DNA of 38,045 nt, taken from positions 1 through 38,045 of the forward strand of contig CATLBH010000027.1 in assembly GCA_949878745.1 (NCBI GenBank). The letters run 5' to 3'. This stretch comes from an uncultured Ruminiclostridium sp. GTDB taxonomy: Bacteria > Bacillota > Clostridia > Oscillospirales > Ruminococcaceae. The position numbers were made by a program, and so were the translations under genes. Numbering within the stretch: the stretch's first letter is position 1; each line of letters begins with the position of its first letter. Shown here piece by piece: positions 24,861 to 33,356 of this stretch. The notes beneath the pieces are model-generated. The model was given only the letters and a program-made list of their open reading frames with translations. It ran no database searches and was not told where the DNA came from.

Positions 24861-25531
24861 CCGTAGTCGTTTATCGTCCCCATAAGGTCGCTGCCGTCGG
24901 TGATCACGTGAGTATATCCGTCGGGAACGCTTCCGACTATTACGGTTTCCGCCACCGTAAACTGTGTTTTTACGGTGGCCGAGGCGGTGTAGCCGGGAAT
25001 TATGGCGGAAATATCCACGTTTATTTCCAACAAAATCCTGTGCAGAGTCTGATTTATCCCCGCGCTTTCAAAGGCGCTTATCAGAGAGGTTTCAACATAT
25101 CCCTCTGGGCGCACCGTTACGGGAATAAGAGGCCCCTGATTGTAGAACGAGGAAAAACCGGATATCGTTCCCAAAGAAATGCTCAGATCCTGTGAGTCCA
25201 TATGCTCCAGCTGTTCGTTAACGCTTTTGGTGATCTTGGCTTTTAGCCTGTTGATATTCACCATATTGCTCTCAATGGAGGTTATGGCTCTGTAATCGTT
25301 ATAAACCACCGTCACCAAATCGTTGTAGGCGAAATCCTCGCTTGCCAATTCATTATAAACCGCGTCGTCTATAATTCTGGTAGCCAATATCTTGCTCTGA
25401 TATACGGTTGTTTTTTCTATAATGGGCCTTACCCTCATATCGATAAGAATCAGAACGCCGATAAGCAGCAGAGCGAAAGCGATAAGCCTGAGTCCGAGTC
25501 TATGCCGTTTCGGGGAGCTATATCTTGCCAT
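24851..25531 (-). CDS. yunB: Sporulation protein YunB
   Basis: This 226-residue protein has an N-terminal transmembrane helix (LGLRLIAFALLLIGVLILID, residues about 13-32) and the YunB family core, ending in the duplicated-looking segment VKTQFTVAETVIVGSVPDGY. In Bacillus subtilis yunB is under sigma-E control and needed for proper spore development; its mechanism is unknown. The ribosome site AAGGTGGTG lies next to the ATG but its first bases are inside a perfect 15-bp stem (see 25542-25576). The gene sits between an aminopeptidase gene and ligA. Confidence 0.88.
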
Positions 25532-25541
25532 AAAATCACCA

Positions 25542-25576
25542 CCTTAATTATCATAATATGTTTATGATAATTAAGG
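25542..25576 (-). promoter_or_regulatory. Perfect AT-rich palindrome over the yunB ribosome site
   Basis: Perfect 15-base arms (25542-25556 and 25562-25576) with a 5-base loop lie between the M18 peptidase stop and yunB. In the minus-strand RNA the 3' arm ends in AAGG, the first part of the yunB ribosome site AAGGTGGTG. It could be an operator, a weak terminator or a stem that hides the ribosome site. No T-run follows. Confidence 0.65.
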
Positions 25577-25616
25577 CGTGATTAGACAAGCTATTTTAAA
25601 AATGAATTAAACAGTT

Positions 25617-27026
25617 TTACTTAATAAACGCCGCGAAGGCCTTATAGGTCATATAAACGTCGTTTTTCGAGGTGATCTCGAAAGGAGCGTGCATGGAAAG
25701 AACGGGAACACCCAGATCGATGGTGTCAACGTCCAGATTGGCTATATATTTGGCCACGGTACCGCCGCCGCCCAGGTCTACCTTACCCAGCTCGCCGGTC
25801 TGCCAGATAATGTCGTTTTTGTCAAAAATGCTTCTCACATAGCCCACAAACTCAGCGGATGCGTCGCTGGTGCCGCCCTTGCCCCTGGAGCCGGTGAATT
25901 TTGTAAGGCAGGTGCCCTTTCCGATATAGGCGCAGTTTTTCTTTTCCAGAACGTCGGGGAAGGAAGGATCGAAGCCCGCGTTTACGTCGGCGGAAAGGCA
26001 TTTTGAAGCGGAAAGTACATGTCTTCCTTTCTTGCCCACGGCTTCCGCAAGGTCGAAGATAAAGTATTCGAGATAAGAGGATTGGAGACCGGTATTACCG
26101 TCGCTGCCGGTTTCCTCCTTATCGGTAAGCACGGTCACCACCGTCTTTGAGGGAATTTCCTTCTGATCCAATGTGGCCATAAGCGCCGTATAGCCGCAGA
26201 CTCTGTCGTCCTGACCGTAAGCGCCCACAAGGCTTCTGTCGAAGCCCACGTCTCTGGCTTTCACGGCGGGCACTGCCTCCAATTCCGCAGAAAGAAAGTC
26301 CTCTTCTACGATACCGTATTTTTCAAAAAGAATGTTCATTATATTGAGCTTGACAAGGTCGCTTTCCTTATCGTCCTTGAAGGGTCTTGAACCTATAAGG
26401 ATATTAAGCTCCTCGCCCGTTATGATTTTGGGAGCGGTGCGCTTCATCTGTTCCTCGGCAAGATGAGGGAGAAGATCGGTAACGACGAATACCGGATCGT
26501 TATCGTCCTCGCCTATCTTCACCTCGACTGTCTCGCCGTTTTTTCTGATGATAACGCCGTGAAGAGACAAAGGAACGGTAGGCCACTGGTATTTTTTTAT
26601 ACCGCCGTAATAGTGGGTTTTGAAAAAGGCCATTTCCGCGTCCTCGTAAAGAGGATTCTGTTTGAGGTCAAGTCTGGGGGAATCGATATGAGCCGCAAGA
26701 ATATTTACGCCCTTTTCGATGTCTTCTTTTCCGATTACGGAAAGAATAAGAGCCTTACCGCGGTTATTCAGATAAACCTTATCTCCCGCAGCATACTTTT
26801 TTCCGCGGTCAAATTCTGAAAAACCCGCTTTTTCGGCAAGGGCTATCGCCGCTTTTACGGCTTCCCTTTCGGTTTTTCCGCTGTCGAGAAAGTCCTTGTA
26901 GCCCTCGCAGAACTTATCCGCCGCTTCAAGCTCGGAATCCGACATAATCAGACCCGAATTTTTCTTTTTCATAAACAGCTTTTCCTGAAGCTCTTTTGCT
27001 TTGCTTGTTTCCTTTTCGTTAGGCAT
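25617..27026 (-). CDS. M18-family aminopeptidase
   Basis: This 469-residue enzyme is a dinuclear zinc aminopeptidase of the M18 (aspartyl aminopeptidase-like) family. Metal and catalytic motifs are AAHIDSPRLDLKQN near residue 105, VLTDKEETGSDGNTG near residue 300, SADVNAGFDPSFPD near residue 350 and the C-terminal MHAPFEITSKNDVYMTY. It has no signal peptide, so it is cytosolic and likely recycles peptides. I used the ATG at 27026 directly after GGAGGACAACAAAA rather than an in-frame start 15 codons upstream. The ATG overlaps the end of the transglycosylase gene by eight bases. Confidence 0.9.
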   Translation of the reverse strand: MPNEKETSKAKELQEKLFMKKKNSGLIMSDSELEAADKFCEGYKDFLDSGKTEREAVKAAIALAEKAGFSEFDRGKKYAAGDKVYLNNRGKALILSVIGKEDIEKGVNILAAHIDSPRLDLKQNPLYEDAEMAFFKTHYYGGIKKYQWPTVPLSLHGVIIRKNGETVEVKIGEDDNDPVFVVTDLLPHLAEEQMKRTAPKIITGEELNILIGSRPFKDDKESDLVKLNIMNILFEKYGIVEEDFLSAELEAVPAVKARDVGFDRSLVGAYGQDDRVCGYTALMATLDQKEIPSKTVVTVLTDKEETGSDGNTGLQSSYLEYFIFDLAEAVGKKGRHVLSASKCLSADVNAGFDPSFPDVLEKKNCAYIGKGTCLTKFTGSRGKGGTSDASAEFVGYVRSIFDKNDIIWQTGELGKVDLGGGGTVAKYIANLDVDTIDLGVPVLSMHAPFEITSKNDVYMTYKAFAAFIK

Positions 27027-27645
27027 TTTTGTTGTCCTCCATGTATATTTTTTGATATTTTTTAAGCGCATCTTTTATTTTGTTAAGATAGTGCTTTGTA
27101 TCCGAAGCCGGTACGGTATCCAGGGTTTTTCCGTCCTTACTGTAGCTTGAATTTCCGAGCCAGGAATCCACGCTTCCCACTCCCGCGTGATAAGCGCATA
27201 TCGCCTCGTCCATCGAGCCGAAGTAATTCAGCAGATAGCCGATAAGATAGGAGCCGTAACGTATATTCTGTTCGGGATCGAACATTGTTCCGTATTGAGT
27301 TTCGTCACTGTCGCTTAATCTGTAGCGCACCCACTGAAAGGTCTCGTCCATAATCTGCATAAGGCCTCTCGCGCCTACGTTTGAGACGGCGTCGCTGTTA
27401 AAATTGCTCTCCGTCTTTATTATGGCATATATTAAAAACTTATCAACGCCGTTTTCCTTGGAATATTTTTCAACATATTCTTCGTATTTCATGGGGTAAT
27501 TGTATAAAAGATATTTTTCCCTCGCCGCCTTGTAGGCTGCGTTGCCGAAAAGCAGCACCGTTATCAGGATAAGCGACGTAACGGCAAAAAAATACCTTCT
27601 GTTTTTTCTTTTTTTCCCGTGGGATGGTTTATATTCCGCTCTCAT
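27019..27645 (-). CDS. Membrane-anchored lytic transglycosylase (SLT domain)
   Basis: This 208-residue protein has a basic N-terminus, one membrane anchor (FFAVTSLILITVLLFGNAAY, about residues 19-38) and an extracytoplasmic SLT/lysozyme-like domain. The catalytic Glu is in AIIKTESNFNSDAVS near residue 77, followed by GARGLMQIMDETFQW and CAYHAGVGSVDSWL. It cleaves peptidoglycan glycan strands without hydrolysis and may serve in wall remodelling or sporulation. The start overlaps the coaE stop by four bases (ATGA), so the genes are coupled. Confidence 0.92.
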   Translation of the reverse strand: MRAEYKPSHGKKRKNRRYFFAVTSLILITVLLFGNAAYKAAREKYLLYNYPMKYEEYVEKYSKENGVDKFLIYAIIKTESNFNSDAVSNVGARGLMQIMDETFQWVRYRLSDSDETQYGTMFDPEQNIRYGSYLIGYLLNYFGSMDEAICAYHAGVGSVDSWLGNSSYSKDGKTLDTVPASDTKHYLNKIKDALKKYQKIYMEDNKNA

Positions 27646-28250
27646 TTACCTTCCTTTATCCGACACATTGCTTTCTTTATTTCCCGCGTAAATTCCTCCT
27701 CGGAGCCGTTGTTCATAATCAGTATATCGGATTTCTCCCCGAAAAAATCCGCGCCGTGCTGGGAACCGAGACGATCTTCGGCTTCTTCTTCGGTTATGCC
27801 GTCGCGGGCGGTTATTCGGCTTATAAGTATGTCCTTGTCCGCCGCCACGCTGACTATTGTTTCGCATATATCCTCCAGCCCGCTTTCAAAAAGGGTTGGA
27901 GCGTCTAGCACGGTATATTCCGAATCCGAAAAAACAATTCCTTTTATAACACTATATGAAACATAGGGATACATAATTCCGTTGAGTTTTATTCTCTTAT
28001 TGAGATCCGAAAAAATTATTTTTCCCATAAGCCTTCGGTTTAATTCGCCTTCGGAGGTAAGAATTCCTTTTCCGAATTCCGAGGCGATTTCTTTAAGACA
28101 GGGCTTTCCTTTTTTCACTATCTCGCGGCAGACGCCGTCGCAGTCTATTATACGGAATCCCGCTTCACGAAACAATTTACAGGCAGTGGATTTTCCCGCT
28201 CCGGACATTCCCGTAAGGCCGATGACCTTTGTTTTTTTTCTGTCAGACAT
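27642..28250 (-). CDS. coaE: Dephospho-CoA kinase
   Basis: CoaE phosphorylates the 3' hydroxyl of the ribose in dephospho-CoA, the last step of CoA synthesis. The 202-residue protein has the P-loop GLTGMSGAGKSTA at residues 11-23, FRIIDCDGVCREIV after it, and LDAPTLFESGLEDICE near residue 114. No clear ribosome site is seen; the ATG lies one base after the tsaC stop, pointing to translational coupling. Confidence 0.94.
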   Translation of the reverse strand: MSDRKKTKVIGLTGMSGAGKSTACKLFREAGFRIIDCDGVCREIVKKGKPCLKEIASEFGKGILTSEGELNRRLMGKIIFSDLNKRIKLNGIMYPYVSYSVIKGIVFSDSEYTVLDAPTLFESGLEDICETIVSVAADKDILISRITARDGITEEEAEDRLGSQHGADFFGEKSDILIMNNGSEEEFTREIKKAMCRIKEGK

Positions 28251-28251
28251 A

Positions 28252-29256
28252 TTATAATTTTATTACTTTGAAGGCGGCGGCTCTTATCAGCCTGTTGTAT
28301 ACCGCGAGACCTATTCCTTTTTTTTCGGGAGCTTTAACGTATATTTTTTCCGCTCCCAACTCGTCCGCTTTCCTTAAAGCGGAAAAAAGCTCCGCCGCTT
28401 CCCTTTCGTCCGTGCTTCCGTAGGGGAGAGTTTTTGCGAGTATTTCTCCCGCCGCGTGGGTTAATACAACGGTGTTTTCATCATAATTTTGGTTCACAAA
28501 CTCGATAAAGCGGCCGTTATTCCCGCACTCTACCATATAAACCGCAGCCTTGGGCGAATAATGCTTGTATTTCATTCCGGGAGAAACGGCTTTTTCATCT
28601 TCCTTAAGTCCCTCCGTAACGGCTTTGTCGATTTCCACTTCACAGAATTCGCTTAGCATTTCCGGAGTGACTCCGCCGGGGCGCAAAATTTTTACGCCTT
28701 TTTCGGTAAAAGTGATCACGGTGCTTTCCAGACCGCAGGAGCAGCTCCCCCCGTCAAGAATCAGGGGAATTTTCCCCTTCAGGTCATTGTATACATGCCT
28801 TGCTCGGGTGGGACTGGGCAAACCCGACAAATTTGCCGAAGGGGCGGCCAAAGGAAAACCGCACAGCTCTATAAGCTTTAAGGTATATTTGTTGTCGGGC
28901 ATTCGAAAGGCTGCCGTGGTTAGACCTCCGCTGGTTTCGTCGGGCACAATGCCGTTTTTTGGCATTATCATGGTAAGGGAACCCGGCCAGAAGCGTTCTG
29001 CCAACTTAAGAGCCTGTTGAGGAACGCTTTTCGCGTATCGGTAAAGCCAATTTGTATCCGGAATATGAAGTATCAGAGGATTGTCGGCGGGGCGGTTTTT
29101 GGCCGCGAATATTTTTTTTACCGATCGGACGGAAAGCCCGTTGCCCGCCAGTCCGTAAACTGTTTCGGTAGGTATCGCCGCTATTTCTTCGTTTTTAAGA
29201 AGTTCTGCGGCAAGCCCGATACTGTAGTCGTTTATCGGAAGAATCTTAGTTTCCAT
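28252..29256 (-). CDS. tsaC: L-threonylcarbamoyladenylate synthase (Sua5 type)
   Basis: This 334-residue protein has the YrdC/Sua5 domain (AAIPTETVYGLAGNGLS near residue 30, KNRPADNPLILH near residue 54, PSANLSGLPSPT near residue 139) and a C-terminal Sua5 domain (from about residue 210), unlike short TsaC. It makes threonylcarbamoyl-AMP for t6A37 modification of ANN-decoding tRNAs. The gene is between prfA and coaE, a common Clostridia arrangement. The ribosome site is weak (GAGAAC). Confidence 0.93.
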   Translation of the reverse strand: METKILPINDYSIGLAAELLKNEEIAAIPTETVYGLAGNGLSVRSVKKIFAAKNRPADNPLILHIPDTNWLYRYAKSVPQQALKLAERFWPGSLTMIMPKNGIVPDETSGGLTTAAFRMPDNKYTLKLIELCGFPLAAPSANLSGLPSPTRARHVYNDLKGKIPLILDGGSCSCGLESTVITFTEKGVKILRPGGVTPEMLSEFCEVEIDKAVTEGLKEDEKAVSPGMKYKHYSPKAAVYMVECGNNGRFIEFVNQNYDENTVVLTHAAGEILAKTLPYGSTDEREAAELFSALRKADELGAEKIYVKAPEKKGIGLAVYNRLIRAAAFKVIKL

Positions 29257-29281
29257 TTGTTTTTGTTCTCACGTCGTTTTT

Positions 29282-30361
29282 TTATTTTGTATTTTCCGAA
29301 CCGGCAAGCTTCGCCGCTCTGTCGGCTATGGCAAGCGCTTCAAACACCTCGTCGCAGTCGCCGTTCATAAAAGCGTCAAGCTTATAAATCGTAAGCCCTA
29401 TTCTGTGATCGGTGACGCGGCTCTGGGGATAATTATAGGTGCGTATTCTTTCCGAGCGATCGCCGGTTCCCACCTGTATACGGCGTTCGGCGGCTATTTT
29501 GTCCGTCTGTTCGTTCAGCTTGGCTTCGTACAGCTTGGAATAAAGCATTTTCATGGCTTTTTCCTTGTTTTTTATCTGGCTGCGCTCCTCCTGGCACTCT
29601 ACAATGGTTCCCGAAGGGTGGTGTATTATGCGTATCGCGGATTCGGTCTTGTTTATATGCTGTCCGCCCGCGCCGCTGGAACGGAAGGTTTGTATTTCAA
29701 TATCGGCGGGGTTTATTTCCACGTCCACCTCCTCCATTTCCGGAAGAACCGCAACGGTAATTGTGGAAGTGTGAATGCGTCCCTGAGCTTCCGTTTCGGG
29801 AACGCGCTGAACACGGTGGACTCCGCTTTCGTATTTCATTTTCGCGTAAGCCCCTTCGCCTTCCACGGAAAAGCTTATTTCCTTGTATCCGCCCAATTCG
29901 GTGGGGTTGGCGCCGATTACCTCGGTTTTCCAGTTCCTTGACTGGGCGTAGAGAGAGTACATTCTGTACAGCGAGTTGGCGAACAGTGCGGCTTCGTCGC
30001 CTCCCGCGCCCCCTCTGATTTCCACTATAACGTTTCGGTCGTCGTCTGGATCCTTGGGCAAGAGCAGGATTTTTAACTCCTCCTCGAATTTTTCGGTGTC
30101 CTCGCGGGCGGCGTTAAGCTGCTGCTGCGCCATTTCTTTAAATTCCTTATCAAGGCCGCTTTCGCTTAATATTCCCTCCGCCTCCTCAAATTCCGCCTTT
30201 GCCTTTTTATAGAGACGGAATTTGTCTACTATGGGAGTAAGCTGCTTATGCTCTTTCATAAGAGCCTTATATCGGCTCTGGTCGTTTATGACTTCGGGAT
30301 CGCTTAGGCTCCCGTTTATTTCTTCTAATCGCTTTTCGGCGCTGTTCAATTTATCAAGCAT
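29282..30361 (-). CDS. prfA: Peptide chain release factor 1
   Basis: RF1 ends translation at UAA and UAG. The 359-residue protein has the GGQ hydrolysis motif in RSSGAGGQHINKTESA near residue 230 and the recognition loop with the PxT motif (RVQRVPETEAQGRIHTS) near residues 186-202, the RF1 rather than RF2 form. AAGGA lies upstream. The start is three bases after the DUF951 stop, so the two form one unit. Confidence 0.96.
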   Translation of the reverse strand: MLDKLNSAEKRLEEINGSLSDPEVINDQSRYKALMKEHKQLTPIVDKFRLYKKAKAEFEEAEGILSESGLDKEFKEMAQQQLNAAREDTEKFEEELKILLLPKDPDDDRNVIVEIRGGAGGDEAALFANSLYRMYSLYAQSRNWKTEVIGANPTELGGYKEISFSVEGEGAYAKMKYESGVHRVQRVPETEAQGRIHTSTITVAVLPEMEEVDVEINPADIEIQTFRSSGAGGQHINKTESAIRIIHHPSGTIVECQEERSQIKNKEKAMKMLYSKLYEAKLNEQTDKIAAERRIQVGTGDRSERIRTYNYPQSRVTDHRIGLTIYKLDAFMNGDCDEVFEALAIADRAAKLAGSENTK

Positions 30362-30364
30362 TGT

Positions 30365-30550
30365 TTAATTTTCCTTTGCAATGATTTTTTTGATTTTTTT
30401 CTCACACTTGCTTCTGGGCACCATAAAATCGTGGCCGCATTTCTCGCATTTCAGCCTGAAATCCGCGCCCACGCGCATTACAATCATACGGTTTCCGCCG
30501 CAGGGGTGAGGTTTTTTCATTTCAAGAATATCGCCGATGTTTACATTCAT
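30365..30550 (-). CDS. DUF951 family small protein
   Basis: This 61-residue basic protein has the DUF951 pattern: an N-terminal strand (VNIGDILEMKKPHPCGG), then MIVMRVGADFRLKCEKCGHD. Cys and His residues (C18, C36, C39, H41) are placed as in a small zinc-binding beta domain. The C-terminus is Lys-rich, compatible with RNA or ribosome contact, but its function is not established. GAGGATAAT precedes the ATG. It lies upstream of prfA by three bases. Confidence 0.87.
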   Translation of the reverse strand: MNVNIGDILEMKKPHPCGGNRMIVMRVGADFRLKCEKCGHDFMVPRSKCEKKIKKIIAKEN

Positions 30551-30596
30551 ATTATCCTCGCTGTTTCATAAAATTTGAATATAAAGAATTGTTAAT

Positions 30597-31145
30597 TTAT
30601 TGGTTATATTGTTTTTTGGGAACAAGCTTTGAGGGTTTGGCGGCAAATAACAAATACACGCCGCAAAACAACTTGGCTGTGGCGTCGGCAATACATATAA
30701 CCGCCATAGGAATATCCGCGAATATATAACCCGTCACCGTTATAGCTATGCAAACCGTTCCCAGCACCACCATACTCCAGCCGTGTATAAAGAACCATAT
30801 GAAAAAATGTATTGCCGTCGCCAATAATACGCCCAGCCAGATCTGTCTCCAGTGCCACCCGGGGATAAAGGAACCCGCGATGCAGAACATAAGGAGAAAC
30901 AGCACCGCTATCGAAAAATAAATCAGCTTTATTTGTGTTTTTGAAATGCTTCCCTGTGAAAGCTTTTCCCTTACCTTTTTGTTAACGTTTACGCAAAAAA
31001 AGCTGACGTAATATCCTATTAGGAATACAAACGGATTTACAAGAAAGTCGCCGCCGAAAATAACCGCCGCTGTAAGCACTATTCCCACAAGTATGAGCCA
31101 CAGCCCGCATTGCTTTTTATGATTGAATTCAAGCGCTTCTTTCAT
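30597..31145 (-). CDS. Six-span membrane protein of unknown function
   Basis: I do not recognise the family with confidence. The 182-residue product has about six hydrophobic helices: residues 15-32, 35-52, 72-93, 97-118, 121-141 and 145-168. The basic N-terminus (KEALEFNHKKQ) and C-terminus (KLVPKKQYNQ) suggest cytoplasmic ends. A short polar loop, NVNKKVREKLSQGSISKTQ, lies between helices 2 and 3. It has no visible catalytic motif. GGAGG precedes the ATG. It is downstream of the DinB pseudogene on the same strand. Confidence 0.78.
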   Translation of the reverse strand: MKEALEFNHKKQCGLWLILVGIVLTAAVIFGGDFLVNPFVFLIGYYVSFFCVNVNKKVREKLSQGSISKTQIKLIYFSIAVLFLLMFCIAGSFIPGWHWRQIWLGVLLATAIHFFIWFFIHGWSMVVLGTVCIAITVTGYIFADIPMAVICIADATAKLFCGVYLLFAAKPSKLVPKKQYNQ

Positions 31146-31197
31146 TTTTTCCTCCAGATCTGAATTTATCGATACGAAGCTTTTATTAAAAGAAAAA

Positions 31198-31232
31198 CAT
31201 TGTTATAATTTATTATAATTATTCAAACAATG
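31198..31232. repeat. AT-rich stem-loop after the DinB gene
   Basis: Arms CATTGTT (31198-31204) and AACAATG (31226-31232) enclose an inner ATAATT/AATTAT pair, giving about 13 base pairs with a small bulge. The stop codon of the longer DinB reading frame lies inside it. It may be a weak terminator or RNA end. Confidence 0.45.
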
Positions 31233-31710
31233 AACCGTTCTCCGCAATCGCTTTAGAAGTGTATACGGGGAACTTCCCCGTAAGCTCCGCCGTTTGTCCG
31301 TTTAACATTCCCGTATGAAATGAAAGATGCCTGAATTGCCTTAATATAAGTTCCATTCTTGTATAAGGGCAGTTTTCGGGTTTTTAATAAAGCATATCGT
31401 CGGTGAGCGTATTCATATACTCACAGGTCTTTTTTCTGATTCTCATCAGATAGTCCAGCAACTGATCATCGGAAAGAACAACCGAGCATTTATTATCGGG
31501 GTTATCCATTCCGTTTTGATGAAAATCCGGCTCATCGTATTTAAACGGATTAAAGAACCATTTATCCGCCGAATGCAAAACGTGATAAGCGTATCTCCAT
31601 GCCGGCGCTCCGCAGCAATCGGCATTTCTGTCATAGGTTTTTATTGAGGTTTCCATATTGATAAAATTCGGGATAACCAAATTTTTTATAATTTGACACA
31701 GCTCATTCAT
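31219..31710 (-). pseudogene. DinB-family gene interrupted by one in-frame stop
   Basis: The frame from 31710 is 163 codons long with a single TAA at codon 109 (31384-31386); the rest continues in the same frame to a natural stop at 31219. The N-terminal part has WRYAYHVLHSADKWFFNPF (His43, His46) of DinB/YfiT-like four-helix metal proteins. Past the stop, FRHLSFHTGMLNG supplies His128 and His132, the other usual metal ligands. The stop replaces the Glu often found in the family context DEMLYEKPE, a one-base change from GAA. A good AGGAG site precedes the ATG. A 108-residue product would lack two of the ligands. It may be a recent pseudogene, a sequencing error or a suppressed stop. Confidence 0.8.
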
Positions 31711-31754
31711 AAAAAACTCCTAAATCACACCTTTTATCAGAAAATACTATACCG

Positions 31755-32246
31755 CTAAAGCTGATTTGAAATAAAATGCACAATTCCATTATTATCGTTT
31801 ATAATATAGGGGATCAGTTCCATCGGATATACTTTTAATCCGTTTTTTAATTTTTTCAACGGAACCCAGCAAAAATCCAAATCAATCCTTTCATTATCGA
31901 AATCATCATATCCGTGAAAGGATCCGTCAGACGGTATGTCATCATCATTCAGCAGATGAATTTTATAATACATACAAATAGAGTGCCACGGTTTACTACA
32001 TAAAGAAAAAAATATTTCTCCTACGGCAAACAAGCGGTCAACTTCTATCTGTGTATGCAGCTCTTCTTCATATTCCCTTTTTAAAGTTTGAGCTGTGGTT
32101 TCAAAACTTGATACATGACCCCCAATTATGGAAAAGTTGTCGTTCTTGGGTTTTTGAAGCAATATTTTACCGTTTTTTATCAGCACTCCGCCGACCCTGT
32201 ATGAAAAAACAAACTCTTCAGTTTTAAAAAGAATATCTTTGCCCAT
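31755..32246 (-). CDS. NUDIX hydrolase
   Basis: This 163-residue protein has a complete NUDIX box, GGHVSSFETTAQTLKREYEEEL, near residues 43-64, with the REYEEE metal-binding part intact. NUDIX enzymes cleave nucleoside diphosphates linked to another group; the substrate cannot be told. The second half (SIDGxFHGYDDFDNERIDLDFCWVPL-like region) fits the family fold. GGAGG lies ten bases before the ATG, and a promoter with 17-base spacing lies upstream. It is probably transcribed with the DinB gene 44 bases downstream. Confidence 0.9.
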   Translation of the reverse strand: MGKDILFKTEEFVFSYRVGGVLIKNGKILLQKPKNDNFSIIGGHVSSFETTAQTLKREYEEELHTQIEVDRLFAVGEIFFSLCSKPWHSICMYYKIHLLNDDDIPSDGSFHGYDDFDNERIDLDFCWVPLKKLKNGLKVYPMELIPYIINDNNGIVHFISNQL

Positions 32247-32284
32247 AAACTATGCCTCCTGTCCATAATAGTCCCTGTTAAAGT

Positions 32285-32313
32285 ATTATACCACGTTTTT
32301 CCAAAAAAAGCAA
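32285..32313 (-). promoter_or_regulatory. Promoter of the NUDIX-DinB unit
   Basis: TTGCTT (32308-32313) and TATAAT (32285-32290) are 17 bases apart on the minus strand, with TGG before the -10 box. Confidence 0.75.
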
Positions 32314-32402
32314 CAAAAGGAATAATAAAGACTTGCTTTTCATAAAATTAACAAAAAGCAAAAAGTGTGTGGCTCTTCCCATTTGCCCTCACAAAGGAAG
32401 GA

Positions 32403-33356
32403 ATGATCATAAAAATGTCAGAATTTTATCCGGAGGGAGAACTTATAAATACCGAGGAAAACCGCCGTATGACCGCCGACGAGCAAAGGCTTCGGGAGTG
32501 TATCTTAAGCGGAAAAATACTTGAAGCGCCCTGTGTGGTGTGCGACAGCAGACATAATCTTATAGTGGATCTGGGCTTCATAAAGGGGATAATCCCGCGC
32601 ATAGAGGGAGCGATAGGCATTGACGATGGTACTACGAAGGATATTGCTCTTATATCAAGAGTAAATAAAGCGGTATGTTTTAAGATAACGGCCGTGGTCA
32701 ACAACGAATACGGAGGAAAAACCGCTATTTTAAGCCGTAAAATGGCACAGCGGGAATGTGTGAAAAATTATATCTCAAAATTGACTCCGGGAGATATAAT
32801 AAACGCAAAGGTCACGCATCTGGAGCAGTTCGGGTGCTTTGTGGACATAGGCTGCGGCATTCCCTCCCTTATACCGATAGACGCCATTTCGGTTTCAAGG
32901 ATAAATCACCCCTCAAACCGTATGTCGGTGGGACAAAACATAAAAGCGATCGTAAAAAGCATAGATAACAGCAAGGTAACACTTTCCCACAAAGAGCTGC
33001 TCGGAACTTGGGCGGAAAACGCCGCGCTGTTTAAAACCGGCGAAACGGTGACCGGATATATCCGAAGCATAGAAAATTACGGCATATTCGTGGAGCTTAC
33101 CCCGAATCTGGCGGGGTTGGCGGAAATTAAGGACGGGGTACATATAAACCAGCACGCAAGCGTTTTTATAAAAGCGATAATACCGGAAAAAATGAAGGTT
33201 AAACTTATCATCGTGGACACCTTCGACAGCGGTTGTTCCCTAGTCAGGGACGGTAAGGACGGCGCGGGCTTCAAGTATTTTATCGAGAGCGGCCGTCTGG
33301 AAAGCTGGGTTTATTCCACGCCCGAATCGGATAAGATAATCAAGACGGTTTTTTAG
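32403..33356 (+). CDS. S1 RNA-binding domain protein
   Basis: This 317-residue protein has two clear S1/OB domains: GDIINAKVTHLEQFGCFVDIG near residue 130 and GETVTGYIRSIENYGIFVEL near residue 217. A preceding degenerate domain has HNLIVDLGFIKGIIPRIEGA. It is shorter than ribosomal protein S1 and resembles the S1-like proteins common in Clostridia, likely an RNA-binding or translation factor. Two starts are possible: the ATG at 32403 (five bases after AAAGG, used here) or 32415 (MSEFYPEG, closer to homologue starts as I recall, but 13 bases from the site). It overlaps the convergent rarA by 17 bases. Inverted arms TTGCTTTT/AAAAGCAA (32333-32361) lie upstream. Confidence 0.85.
   Translation: MIIKMSEFYPEGELINTEENRRMTADEQRLRECILSGKILEAPCVVCDSRHNLIVDLGFIKGIIPRIEGAIGIDDGTTKDIALISRVNKAVCFKITAVVNNEYGGKTAILSRKMAQRECVKNYISKLTPGDIINAKVTHLEQFGCFVDIGCGIPSLIPIDAISVSRINHPSNRMSVGQNIKAIVKSIDNSKVTLSHKELLGTWAENAALFKTGETVTGYIRSIENYGIFVELTPNLAGLAEIKDGVHINQHASVFIKAIIPEKMKVKLIIVDTFDSGCSLVRDGKDGAGFKYFIESGRLESWVYSTPESDKIIKTVF

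Noticed and set aside
31384-31386. Recoding of the stop to selenocysteine or pyrrolysine in the DinB gene
   Set aside because: The codon is TAA, not TGA or TAG, and no recoding element is seen.
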